30,911 nucleotides of DNA from contig KN882732.1 in the NCBI GenBank assembly GCA_000934455.1, positions 120,047 through 150,957 of the forward strand, in the 5' to 3' direction. Made by a program: the position numbers and the translations under genes. This document shows, in pieces, positions 10,101 to 19,394 of this stretch; the stretch's first letter is position 1; each line of letters opens with the position of its first letter. The notes beneath the pieces were generated by a model. The model made no database searches and was not told the origin of the DNA. It saw nothing but the letters and a program-made list of their open reading frames with translations. Source of the stretch: Apostichopus parvimensis. Its lineage: Eukaryota; Echinodermata; Holothuroidea; Aspidochirotida; Stichopodidae.

Positions 10101-12365
10101 ATTATATGAAGGCGTTGTGTAGCGGTTAGAGTATCCACCCACGACCTCTAAATTCCCGGTTCAAAGCCACATCAGGAACTAGATTCTCATGACCCAGTAA
10201 ATATTGCTGCTGTGCACTTTTGTTGAACGCAGTTTTCCATGGGTTGGTAATTCTGGTTTGGTGACTCGAAGCAATTACTTTGTTCACTATGGTTGCAATG
10301 CAGTGATGATGATGATGATGAACGGGGTTGGTGATGTTACCGCCCTCAGTTTTTGATAAAGTGGTAAAATGCTGTAGTAAACTCTCGTTCGCGTTATGGG
10401 GACGTGAAGTAGCGGTCCCCCGATCCCGGGAGCACGAATGGATGTAACATTTGTTAAGGCGTATCGGCCAATTTTTCTTTACTATATGCGCTGGGTCGAT
10501 CCTTACTATTCATCACGCTATGACCGATTCGTTCCTGTGAATTGCGCCTGTGTGTGATTCGTCCCTCCTGTGTTCGCGCCGGCCTATGTGAAGCGTATGT
10601 AGAAAGGGGAGGAAAATATAACAGCCTTAGCATCATGTTCCTATTTTTATGTAAGGAGACTTAATTGCGTCGGTGAACAGACTCAGCAGGGTATAGAATA
10701 GGAGCGACAACTTTTACACACCTGCCTTGTTATTTGTGTATTTTGTCAATTTCACTTTATCGCCGATTTATTACAAATTAAAAGCACAGGCAGAAGACGA
10801 AAGGGAGAATACTGATTAGGTTAAGCCACCGCTAACAACTTAGTTTTGATCTGTCAAAGTATCGTGAAATATAAATTCTTTCCGTAAATCCTCGGAATGT
10901 GTGAAACCCTGCGCTATTCTGCCAAATACTTTAGGAATGATTTTAATAATAATTCCAAATTTATACAGCGCTCCAATAGGTCAAGACGTGCTCTAAAGTG
11001 CTTTAGAACGGATACAAAATACTGATCGAAACAGACGTAATAGGCTCTTTTTAAATAAATACGATTTAACTTTACACCGATAATTATTTAAGGATTTAGC
11101 GTCTGTAATGTTTGGTGGTACAGTGTTCCACAGTTTTGCAGTTGCCACATTGGAACCTATAATACGCTATAATAATACGCTATAATACGTTGTCTGACTT
11201 ACAGGTACATCAAGCAGGGATTTGTTTACGTTGAAAAACACAAAAACAAATTCGCATAGCCTAAGCATTAGTACCTACATAATTCATCTATCGTTATTAC
11301 ACGTGCAAGTGGAATCTAATGAAATGTTATAAAAACTAGAAATAAATCATATTTTGTGAATCAATCTTTCTCTACATGCACTAAAACTTGGTTCTTTTAT
11401 AATTTTCTTTCATTACCTTCTTTGCCGTTATATAGTCCCTCGTGGTGGTAGACGCTGAATTTCGTCATGGACAGCGAAGCCTCTCCCAAACCGGTAAACC
11501 TGAGCCATCGGTCCAAGCCAAGCGTCTTCGACGAACAATTTCGACTCCTTCCAGAGTAGTTACGTCTAGAAGAGGGCGCCCATCATGCAAGGTAACTTTG
11601 CGTCCATTTCGTTCGAAAAGTACTCGAACGGAAGAAATAGACCAAACTGCTGAGGACCTGAATGATAACCTTTTAGATGAAGGAGCACTATTCCGTCCAA
11701 CTCCGATCGAGCTTCCTTACACCGGTGGTAGGATTGATAATGAAGATGACGTCATTGAGCAGATGGACATTGGTAATGTCCAACTATCTCCTGCTCGAGT
11801 TGATCACCAACAACCAACTATTCCCAGAAAGAGAAGTCCAGAAATGTTCAACCCTGTTCGAAATTTAAAACTAGGAAACGTTATATTCTGGAAACCAGAA
11901 CAGATGCCCGCAGCTGAGGTGATTGTCACTGACGTCACCAATGACGACACGACGATAACGATAAGGGAATGTTCAACGAGACAAGGCTTCTTTAAGGAAG
12001 AACGTCAAGAAGAGAAGAAAGAGGAGGAGAAGGTCATTTCTGAAGCAATTGTCATTGAGGTAAAAGATTCTACAGAGAGTAAAACTCAGACAGGTGAGAC
12101 AGGGGAAGAGGAGAAAGAAAAAGAAAAGGAGATGGGAAAAGGAAGAGAAACGGAGAAAGAAGAAGAAGTGCAGCCAATGCAACAGGAAAAGGAAATTAAG
12201 AAAGAAGATGATCTGGAGCCAAAGAATACTTCGTCGGAGGAAGAGACGGGGACGAAGCCATCACAAGGTACCGAGGCGGTCCAAACAGAGACATTAGCTG
12301 TTGAGAAACAACAAGAAGTCAGCACAATAAATAATAACGGCGAGGCAGACAACCACCAAACTTAA
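4149..12365 (+). CDS. CBX: Polycomb-type chromobox protein, gene A (first exon missing from window)
   Basis: Spliced gene, visible coding exons 4149-4192, 4871-4936, 9398-9461 and 11436-12365, giving 367 codons plus stop. Family knowledge: CBX/Pc proteins are PRC1 subunits in the nucleus; the chromodomain binds H3K27me3 and the C-terminal C-box binds RING1. Seen here: the chromodomain core with WKGW and WEPE motifs (the two cage tryptophans are in WKGW), then a basic GRRPKRGRRK stretch, an RGRP AT-hook, a C-box (VIVTDVT, TITI, GFF), and an unusual Glu/Lys-rich tail of about 123 residues. All junctions are GT-AG and in phase. Introns are 678, 4461 and 1974 bp. The N-terminal exon, about 23 residues in gene B and carrying the third cage aromatic, was not found in 1-4148. 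No chromoshadow domain is visible, so HP1 is unlikely. The AT-hook recalls vertebrate CBX2, but one-to-one orthology is not claimed. Confidence 0.9.
4871..4936 (+). CDS. CBX: Gene A, exon 3: chromodomain C-terminal part
   Basis: A pyrimidine-rich tract and attcag acceptor precede the exon; the donor is gtaaaa. The 66-nt exon completes the split Lys codon and encodes NNTWEPEGHILDTRL followed by VQNFEAR, the WEPE turn and C-terminal helix of the chromodomain. The last Arg codon is split after two bases and continues at 9398. Confidence 0.95.
5020..6190 (+). repeat. Satellite-like tandem array, unit about 116-130 bp
   Basis: Eight imperfect copies in intron 3 of gene A, each marked by a variant of GTAATACAGCATATAG. 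Unit starts: 5165, 5282, 5402, 5532, 5661, 5789, 5915 and 6029. Units are TA-rich and include GTAGGCAT and TAATATTATAA sub-motifs. Flanking sequence is built of the same GTAATA words. The open frames on the minus strand here (5117-5800) are repeat artefacts. Confidence 0.85.
6191..9397. other. Rest of gene A intron 3
   Basis: AT-rich intronic DNA. Apart from the short duplication at 8339-8402 I see no exon, RNA gene or recognisable transposon. Open frames at 8045-9188 lack coding character and splice context. Confidence 0.5.
8339..8402 (+). repeat. 33-bp tandem duplication
   Basis: Two nearly identical copies, starting at 8341 and 8374, sharing CGTTGCTAAAATATCGAACC and a following CTGAACAA. 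Recent small duplication in intron 3 of gene A. Confidence 0.85.
9398..9461 (+). CDS. CBX: Gene A, exon 4: basic AT-hook-like linker
   Basis: The acceptor is tttcttccag and the donor is gtaaga. The 64-nt exon completes the Arg codon from exon 3 and encodes LVREQSGYRGPGRRPKRGRRK minus nothing beyond its 21 codons; the key part is GRRPKRGRRK. This matches the AT-hook-like basic motif that follows the chromodomain in CBX proteins and may contact DNA or nucleosomes. Gene B's exon 4 has the same length and phase and ends GRKPKRGRRK. The exon is too short and lacks an ATG, so ORF finding misses it. Confidence 0.92.
10111..10325 (+). mobile_element. tRNA-derived SINE with (GAT)n tail
   Basis: The head resembles a tRNA gene: GGCGTTGTGTAGCGGTTAGA holds an A-box-like stretch near 10118-10131, and GGTTCAAAGCC at 10158-10168 is an exact match to the pol III B-box consensus GGTTCRANNCC. 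About 130 bp of unrelated body follow and the element ends in a GATGATGAT microsatellite at about 10304-10320, a common SINE tail. The 3' limit is approximate, and target-site duplications were not identified. It sits in intron 4 of gene A in sense orientation. Confidence 0.65.
10945..11210 (+). repeat. Probable old dispersed repeat remnant
   Basis: Contains AATTTATACAGCGCTCC, a GCTCTAAAGTGCTTTA stretch, and GTGTTCCACAGTTTTGCAGTTG. This series of words (tatagcgc, then an agcgctt-like stretch, then ttccacagttt) recalls a dispersed repeat I associate with marine invertebrate genomes. Recognition is from memory of the motif style, so family and limits are uncertain. A short ATAATACGCTAT duplication lies at about 11158-11190. 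Confidence 0.3.
11436..12365 (+). CDS. CBX: Gene A, exon 5: AT-hook, C-box and Glu/Lys-rich tail
   Basis: The terminal coding exon of 309 residues begins in phase 0 at the acceptor gttatatag and stops with TAA at 12363-12365. In order it has a basic N-terminal part with an AT-hook RRGRPSCK (about 11568-11591), an acidic/polar linker, a C-box from a Trp at 11889 to GFF ending at 11993, and a Glu/Lys-rich low-complexity tail of about 123 residues to the stop. The GTG at 11442 is not a start codon; the reading frame runs on from exon 4. The tail is probably disordered. The open frame and absence of stops through the tail argue that it is translated, although its purine-rich composition also makes long open frames easier by chance. 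Confidence 0.92.
   Translation, partial: SLVVVDAEFRHGQRSLSQTGKPEPSVQAKRLRRTISTPSRVVTSRRGRPSCKVTLRPFRSKSTRTEEIDQTAEDLNDNLLDEGALFRPTPIELPYTGGRIDNEDDVIEQMDIGNVQLSPARVDHQQPTIPRKRSPEMFNPVRNLKLGNVIFWKPEQMPAAEVIVTDVTNDDTTITIRECSTRQGFFKEERQEEKKEEEKVISEAIVIEVKDSTESKTQTGETGEEEKEKEKEMGKGRETEKEEEVQPMQQEKEIKKEDDLEPKNTSSEEETGTKPSQGTEAVQTETLAVEKQQEVSTINNNGEADNHQT
11568..11591 (+). other. AT-hook in gene A
   Basis: Encodes RRGRPSCK with the RGRP core that inserts into the minor groove of AT-rich DNA. Vertebrate CBX2 also carries an AT-hook downstream of its chromodomain. Gene B has no RGRP core. Confidence 0.7.
11889..11993 (+). other. C-box (RING1-binding) of gene A, internal position
   Basis: 35 codons from Trp to the second Phe of GFF, containing VIVTDVTN, TITI and EC. 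It aligns without gaps with the 35-codon box of gene B (18 of 35 identical by my count). In known CBX proteins this box docks RING1A/B. Here it is about 123 residues from the stop rather than near the C-terminus. Confidence 0.85.
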
Positions 12366-12657
12366 GAGTCGATATAGGAATTTGCATTGTGTTAGCTCTG
12401 TGACAAACTGGAAGGGCTGTCACACGGATGGAAGTTGGAGATGTCCTGAAAGAGGATTTCGAGACTTTTTTGAGGTAATACTGAAAGTTCGCAATGTTTA
12501 ATTATGTTAGTATAACCTGCATTATGAATATATCAACATATATACCGTGGCAGAATGAAACAACCGCCAAAAGTCAACGCATTCGACACGTTTGTGCATC
12601 TGTTGTTAATGTACTGAATTGCGGAGCCAGGCTAGGATTACACGGACACATTACTAA

Positions 12658-12663
12658 AATAAA
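12658..12663 (+). promoter_or_regulatory. Candidate polyadenylation signal, gene A
   Basis: AATAAA 293 nt after the stop codon. Another AATAAA lies near 12912. Such hexamers are frequent in AT-rich DNA, so the choice of site is uncertain. Confidence 0.35.
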
Positions 12664-12984
12664 TTACCTGTTTACTTTACGCTTATTTAAGATGTGTGCA
12701 AATAACTATCTGGTTGACTGCAATAATTAGGCCGATGTATAACGTACGTTGCAACTATAACTAGGTAAATACAGCTGCATTCGTGTTCTGTCTATCTGGG
12801 GGTTAATCCATCATGTATCACACAGAAAAACGATGCACACGTAATCCACTTTGGATCAGCCTTCACCGAATGACCATGATTTGTTTTCGCTCAACCGTCA
12901 AAAATGTTTCAAATAAAACAAAAATCAGTGAAAATTGACTAAATTTTAAGCCCGCCAATAGCATGATCCACATAATATTCTTAG

Positions 12985-13220
12985 CAGTGGCGGTGGACCC
13001 GGGGATGCGTGTCCTATTGCATAAATAGGAAATGCTCCTCAAAGTTGTTGGTTTCGGTGAAAATCGTAACCTTTCGTATTTTTTACATTTTGTTTGTGTG
13101 TGACGCCTTGCTGCAAGATACTGATGCTCATGAAATGAGCTTGGTTCATTATTACTCGAGGGGTACCGATATTTCTGGTGTAACACCACACCACCCCCCC
13201 CCCCCAGCTCCCCCTCACTG
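12985..13220. mobile_element. Possible short MITE
   Basis: Begins CAGTGGCGGTGGACCCGGGG and ends, read on the other strand, CAGTGAGGGGAGCTGGGGG. Imperfect terminal inverted repeats starting CAGTG suggest a non-autonomous DNA transposon of 236 bp. No matching target-site duplication was seen, so the call is weak. It includes a C run at about 13192-13205. Confidence 0.3.
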
Positions 13221-14289
13221 GGTGTTTCTCTCGTTCTTTTTCTGCCAAGTTATAATAATCAGTAATAACTCAATCTCGTTTGACTTTCTAACACGGTAAT
13301 TGAGAATGCTACATGCTCCCGCCTCTTCACAGTGTCTGTGATCAATCGTATTGGTCGTATCATTATGACATCACTGGAATATTCATGAGAGCCAGAGCCC
13401 ATAATTACATTGGAGACTGTTCTTAAATTGTGACTTTTTCATGAATTCGGACATATTTATGTTGTTGTTGCATTGCTTTTTCGCGGAACAGTTTAGAAGC
13501 GATGCAAAGATATTGTTCTAGTTTCGCGTTGGCGTCACCAGCGAATTGAACATAATCCAATAGTATATATTATTATTTTATTTTTTTCATGAATATTAAA
13601 CCGATATCAACGTCCGTTTCGTTACTTGCTTAACCCATTGTGGCGGTAGCTTTCCTTCTTAACAATTTAGTTTATTCAGAACTTAATCATTATATTTTGT
13701 TTCGTAAACGTAAGACGTGATATAGTCATATTTAAAAAAAAAAGATACCTTGTGACATATGGACATTTTTCTTATGTTTTCGTTGCAGCTAAGAGTTATT
13801 TATGTTTAAATTTAATTTTAATGTGTAGATATGTAAGGAGAATTATATTGTGCGATAACTAACCATTCATTCTAGAAAAAGTAAATTAAGATGTTGTGTC
13901 GAAGAGAAAACGTTGAACTATACAAAAATGTGAATCCCTCTACATGGCCTATTAATCATTAAAAAGTTAAGAAGACCGTTTTCATCAGGGTGGTGACCTG
14001 TTCTGAAGTACCGCAGTATGCTCGCGACTAAATATTTCTACTTCTTTTTTTTTCTTTAGTCATAATATTTTCTGAGTAGATTAGTTGTGTTTTGTATCTG
14101 ATTTTCATTTTCTAAACGATCTTTTGAAGAATTGGGAGTTCCTTTTCACGAATCCCCCACCCGTGACCCCATTTAGATCATTTAAATTGTGCGCTACTTT
14201 TGTATATGTTAGTTCCTTACTTGGTTTGACATTCTAGAGAAATCGAATTAATTAATACACATATTTCTTACAAGATATGCAGATTTAAC

Positions 14290-14695
14290 ACCTGTCAAAG
14301 GGCAAAAGATACTCATTTCCGTTAGGGCACTACCTGAAAAGGTACTCCTTTCCGTCAGAGCACCACCTGCCAAAGGGTAAAAGGTACACATATCCGTTAA
14401 AGCACCTGCTGTCAAAGGGCAAAAGGTACTCACTTTCGTTAGAGCCCGACCTGAAAAGGTAATCCTTTCCGTCAGAGCACCACCTGCCGAAGGGCAAAGT
14501 GTACTCATTTCCGTTAGAGCACAACCTGACAAAGGCAAAAGGTACTCATTTCCGTCAGACGACCACCTGCCAAAGGGCAAGAGGTACTCCTTTCCGTAGA
14601 GCATCACCTGCCAAAGGGCAAGAGGTACTCCTTTTCCGTTAGAGCATCACCTGTCAAAGGGCAAATGGTACCCCTTTCAGTTAGAGCATCACTTA
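14290..14695 (+). repeat. About 41-bp minisatellite, 10 copies
   Basis: Units contain CACCTGYCAAAGGGCAAAAG followed by GGTACTCMTTTCCGTYAGAG. Ten copies of 32-43 bp are seen. Copies 2 and 5 share the same internal deletion (ACCTGAAAAGGTA), which points to a three-unit higher-order duplication. Open frames on the minus strand here are products of the repeat. Confidence 0.9.
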
Positions 14696-14699
14696 TATC

Positions 14700-16360
14700 C
14701 TCTCAACGTTGACCATGCATGCTGAGAATGTCCATTTGTAGTACAATATTCATGTTGTTGTAAACCCTCAATGAAAAGAACGAAAAACAACACACATTTT
14801 GTTTCTATGAATATTCAAAATGTGAAGTCATTTTTGTCAGAGTTTCACAAGTTATTTAATAAATGTGTTATTCATGGCAGCTTCAAGCGGGCCATGTTCT
14901 GTATCAATATCTATTTTCTTACCAAATACACATACACTGACCGTTGCTTATATAAGACTTTATTAGGACATATTGTTTGCTTCCATGTATATATAGATAT
15001 TGAGTTGTTTTAGTTTATGTCAATTAAACTCATCTTATTTGTTCAGTCGTTTCCTCGCCCTTCTTACGGTAATCAAGATTGAGTAAAGAATGATATATTG
15101 GAATGTTCCGAAAAGAAAAAATATTTATCTGCCTGACCAATAATAAGTTTACTGTTGTTGTTATTGTCCTTATTGTGTAACGAACTTCTTATACTAGTGA
15201 TATCGCATTAAACTAGTGATATCGCATTCATGCAGACGGAAGTATTAAAAAAATGACCAGAAATAACTGATGCTACTGTGTCGCGCATCATTCGATAAAT
15301 CACACCGTATATTCGTTAAACGCTGAATATTTCAATACAGAATCCGTTGACCAAACGAATTCGAGACGATAAAAGGCGCCTATGACGTAACACTTTCCGA
15401 TGCTTTCAATTGTAAAGCTTAGCAATTCCAAGGGTATATGAATCTCTGGAGGGTTGCATTTGTTGGGTATTAGCTGACAATTACTATGTAGCCTAACATA
15501 TAACTTCACTGCAAAGAAACGTTTACCTTTTAACAGACACAAAGATGCAATATATGTCAGAACGTATAGTTGTGAATAAACTTAATAAGCAAAGGCCTAA
15601 TTAGTTTTCAGGATATTGCCTTCCAAGCACCAGGGCTCATCAATCAATGCTGTTTTGATAACTATGTGAACGTACATCTGCAACAGACGGCTCTTATTCA
15701 GCAAGCCAAAGAGAAATGTATATACGAGGTTTTGCTTGAACTTAAATTATATGTTTTTGTTGCGATATAAAATTGTCAAGGACCTGTTAGTTGTACTGTA
15801 TTTCATTCTTATGATATCATGTTCATATGAAACTAAAGTAACATATTTTAATTTTTTAATTTATAAATTGAATTGGTAAAAGAATAGATATGCAATAATA
15901 CTTTAGGCCTTAATGAGATAACCTTACTAGATACAAGAAACTTACCTTCGTCAAAAAACTTATGCATTGTACCTTTACATCTGATCGGCATTTTAGTGGC
16001 GAAATTCAATCGATAATTATTTATCTCAATGTTAATATCAATGCTATTGTAAAGTGGATTTTAAAGGCGATCATTGACGAAAGATTGTATCGTACGCACT
16101 TCTGAGCAATTGAAAGGATCGTAAATTGTGCGTCTCAAAGACAACCCCCCTCCCCCCCCCCAACCCGAGCCATCTCCGTTCACCCTCCCATCCTTCATGA
16201 CAGTTCTCTCAAATCACGAGGTATAGGTATGACACCAATCGTCCTATTCTACTGCTAGTTTCCCGTCCATCTTACCCCAGAGATTCCTGTCCATCTCAGC
16301 TCATTGTCCCAGGGGTGCTTTGTTCTAGGCGGAAGAAATGATAACAATAATTGCCTGAAG
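14700..16360. other. Intergenic AT-rich DNA
   Basis: No gene recognised. Contains a 19-bp-period duplication (15193-15228) and C runs near 16143-16162. Confidence 0.5.
15193..15228 (+). repeat. 19-bp-period direct duplication
   Basis: ACTAGTGATATCGCATT occurs at 15193-15209 and again at 15212-15228, exact in both. Confidence 0.85.
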
Positions 16361-16683
16361 CAGGGGTTCCCTATTATAACTAGTAACTGGGGTTCCTGAA
16401 CCCCCAGGGGGTGAGTGAGTCCATCCCAGGGGGGTCGTGAGACGTTTCTGAAAGTCAAAAGTAGATTACTTTTGTTGAACTAAAATCTAATATATCATAT
16501 AATTTAGTAATGTACATAAGTCGTACCTATCGACCTCTACAATATTACACTATGAACTTGATCTTTTACGAAGCACTGTTATACGTATTATAGCACAATA
16601 ATGACTCATATCGTGACTCGAAAAGTTGGGGGTTCGTGGACACAATGGCTACGGAAGCACTTTTAATCTAGGGGGGGGGGGGG
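16361..16683 (+). mobile_element. hAT-like transposon end (left terminus)
   Basis: Starts CAGGGGTTCCC and continues with GGGGTTCCTGAACCCCCAGG and GGGGTCGTGAGACG, a pattern typical of the termini of non-autonomous hAT elements. A second GGGGGTTCGTGGAC stretch at about 16629 may belong to the other end. The remainder runs into a G run and the assembly gap, so the right end and target duplication cannot be seen. Confidence 0.4.
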
Positions 16684-17142
16684 NNNNNNNNNNNNNNNNN
16701 NNNNNNNNNNNNNNNNNNNNNNNNNNNNNNNNNNNNNNNNNNNNNNNNNNNNNNNNNNNNNNNNNNNNNNNNNNNNNNNNNNNNNNNNNNNNNNNNNNNN
16801 NNNNNNNNNNNNNNNNNNNNNNNNNNNNNNNNNNNNNNNNNNNNNNNNNNNNNNNNNNNNNNNNNNNNNNNNNNNNNNNNNNNNNNNNNNNNNNNNNNNN
16901 NNNNNNNNNNNNNNNNNNNNNNNNNNNNNNNNNNNNNNNNNNNNNNNNNNNNNNNNNNNNNNNNNNNNNNNNNNNNNNNNNNNNNNNNNNNNNNNNNNNN
17001 NNNNNNNNNNNNNNNNNNNNNNNNNNNNNNNNNNNNNNNNNNNNNNNNNNNNNNNNNNNNNNNNNNNNNNNNNNNNNNNNNNNNNNNNNNNNNNNNNNNN
17101 NNNNNNNNNNNNNNNNNNNNNNNNNNNNNNNNNNNNNNNNNN
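16684..17142. other. Assembly gap (459 N)
   Basis: Unknown bases, preceded by a run of 13 G. The homopolymer and the repeats on both sides probably caused the assembly break. Open frames spanning the N run are meaningless. Confidence 0.99.
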
Positions 17143-17255
17143 TCAAATGGACTGCTGGCGCCCTTTTCAGCTTTTTACCACTTTTTACTTATTCGCGATT
17201 ATTGACTTTTTTTATTGCGCTTTCATCTACCTATTGACATTTGTCACATTATCTG

Positions 17256-17582
17256 CAAATTAGCAAGGCCCGGAAAGGGTCATTTCCGGCGATCTAGGGA
17301 GTATCTTCACTCAAAAATTTTCGGTACGCTCCGCGCCAACCTGTAGTGGCGCTCCGCTTAGATAGTGTCGGAAGCGCCCCTACAGGCCATTCTCGCCCCC
17401 CCCCCCCCCCCCCGACCAATACCCCTAGCTCCGCCACTGTTGTAGACACGACTACCTGAGCGGAGCGCCACCATCAGTTGGCGCGGAGCGTACAAGAAAA
17501 TTTTTGGGTTTACAAACCCACAGATGGCCGGAAACGGCCCTTCCCGAGTGTTCATTCTGGTTCCCTGGCCTCTTGCTAACTT
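17256..17582. repeat. Long foldback (inverted-repeat) element
   Basis: The left arm, about 17259-17370, is an imperfect reverse complement of the right arm, about 17447-17580. Shared blocks include ACGCTCCGCGCCAAC against GTTGGCGCGGAGCGT, GGCGCTCCGC against GCGGAGCGCC, AAAAATTTT, and the outer TTAGCAAG against CTTGCTAA. The spacer of about 75 bp holds a C run and the stretch CCCCTAGCTCCGCCACTG, itself like a DNA-transposon terminus. This could be a MITE or a foldback element. Confidence 0.7.
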
Positions 17583-18186
17583 GACACATCTCAATCAATA
17601 TCACTTTTAAACCCCCAAAAACAAACGAGTTCAAATAGTACGTAATTCAATACTACATAATGTATTTAAAATTAGCAAGGTACATGTACAGAGTATTCTT
17701 ACTTTCCAACTTCTGATACTTGTAGATACAAAGATAGGCCAGAAATGTATTTGATACAACTGTAGCCAGTATTCGTCTTTTGTACAACTGTAGCTAGTAA
17801 ATGTTTATCGAAACTTGGAACGCCGATCGTGACAACAACAGGCAACAAAGTGCTGCAGCTCTATACATATAAAGTCTGTTAATCAACGATAGGCTTATTT
17901 GACTGTGGAATGTTTCTCAACTGAAATTTAATCTGCGTAAACGGGTTCTTAACTAGATGTTAAAAAACTGACAAGATCGGATCCTAGTCATTTTCGGCGG
18001 GTAGAGTGTTGAATGAAACGGCACGCGATAGAAATGACAGCCTAAATGAAGAATAGGTCACCTAATTTAGCCATATTCTTGCTACGTTCATTTCAATAGT
18101 TTTTCCTGTCTAGACTCTTAAACTCGTCCAGCAAGCTTATGGATTTGAATTATGGGTGTTTTAAAAAAAGATAACTTGGCCAAAAA

Positions 18187-18232
18187 CAGTGTAGGCCCGG
18201 GCCTACAGTGCTATATACTGGCTACGCCCCTG
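18187..18232 (-). mobile_element. DNA-transposon terminus fragment
   Basis: On the minus strand it reads CAGGGGCGTAGCCAGTATAT and continues to a perfect 16-bp palindrome GTAGGCCCGGGCCTAC (about 18191-18206). CAGGGGCGTAGCCAG is a commonly seen start of hAT-like elements. No partner end was identified. Confidence 0.4.
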
Positions 18233-18341
18233 ATGGTTTAAATTAGGATTAGATCTCTTACTGAAATATCGTTGACCTAATAAGGTGATCAATAGTACAA
18301 TTTTTATGTAGAAAAAGGGCACAATTTTAACCTGAGGAAAA

Positions 18342-18386
18342 GTGGGGGGCACGTGCCCCCTGTGCCCCCCGGTTCCGCCGCCCTTG
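18342..18386 (-). mobile_element. Second DNA-transposon terminus fragment
   Basis: On the minus strand it reads CAAGGGCGGCGGAACCGGGG, then a GC-rich part containing the perfect palindrome GGGGGCACGTGCCCCC (18345-18360). The layout resembles terminal repeats of non-autonomous DNA transposons. Family not determined. Confidence 0.4.
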
Positions 18387-19394
18387 TGTGGACAACTCTG
18401 ACATCCACAGAGGGTTCGTGGGGGATAAAGTTAGGGAAACCCTGGCCTGAAGCGATACATGTCAAATATGTTATCAATAGCTCCTCCAAACACAAAGAAG
18501 ACAATTTTACTCACTCAGTGGTTAATTTCAGAAACACGATATTGTGTTATCTCACCTTGTTGGTTCGCAACAAAGTGTCCTTCATCGCTTTAATCATTTC
18601 TGATATAAAAGTAAAAAACTTAATAACTCATATACACTATACACTTTAATAGGATAAGAAAAGATACACTGGTATAACTCTCTGTTAAAGAATGATAGGA
18701 TAGTGGATAGGCAGCTTGTCAAATTTGGAGAGTTTGTTTGGAGGGGCATAATTGTTGTTTGATGGGGCATTTACATGGATCAACCATCGGGCTCCATCAC
18801 TGAATCCATAAATTAAAAAAAAAGAGTTGGGGAGACATAATCGAAATTTCATGGGGGCATAAAGAGCAGTTTTGCTACATGGATAAACTTTACTAATTCA
18901 ATTCAGTTTTATAAAAGAAACACTACAAAAGAACTAAGTATTGGAGTGGTCCTACACCCCCCCCCCCCTCACTCCATCCGTATCTCACCTTCAAAACATG
19001 GTCACCAAACTGTAGGATGCGACCAAAATTTAACGTATTGTCCATGGTCCAAACTAGCATTCATGCATTCTAATCATCACTTCTGAGGGGAGCTATGGGG
19101 TTTGCTGGGTCGTAGCTTAGTCGTCAAGGAAGCTACTGGGTGCCGGGCCTAAACGTTTGCTGGACCGCTGGGCTATGGAAGCGCGTGGACGGTAAAATAC
19201 TATCAACACATTTGTCTTTTATATATTACATGAAAACATTACAACAGCAGTGTATACTCATCAGGATATAAAACAACACAATGCAGCAAGCTGAGCGACA
19301 GTTATAAAGGTCATCAGAACTGGCCCAATGAATGCTTAAGTAGCTTTTAGTTTCTAAGTGCACCTTCCTGAAGACTGTCACCCTACAATTCCAG
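18387..19394. other. Intergenic, no feature supported
   Basis: AT-rich with a C run near 18957-18968. No gene or complete repeat recognised. Confidence 0.5.

Larger units (their letters stand above)
12366..14289. other. Gene A 3' flank, non-coding
   Basis: Probable 3' UTR and intergenic DNA. Holds candidate polyA signals (12658, 12912) and a possible MITE (12985-13220). Nothing else supported. Confidence 0.5.

Noticed and set aside
10111..10175. Functional tRNA gene
   Set aside because: The B box is good, but the cloverleaf arms do not close convincingly and a SINE body and GAT tail follow.
12086..12352. Opposite-strand and alternative-frame open frames over the gene A tail
   Set aside because: Shadows of the purine-rich Glu/Lys coding tail; the sense frame has the CBX C-box and in-phase splicing.
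14248..14607. Minus-strand frames with repeating YLLPFGRW-like peptide
   Set aside because: Produced by the 41-bp minisatellite; units of varied length shift the frame, so no repeat protein is maintained.
16626..17237. Open frames spanning the N run
   Set aside because: The bases are unknown; the frames are an artefact of translating N.
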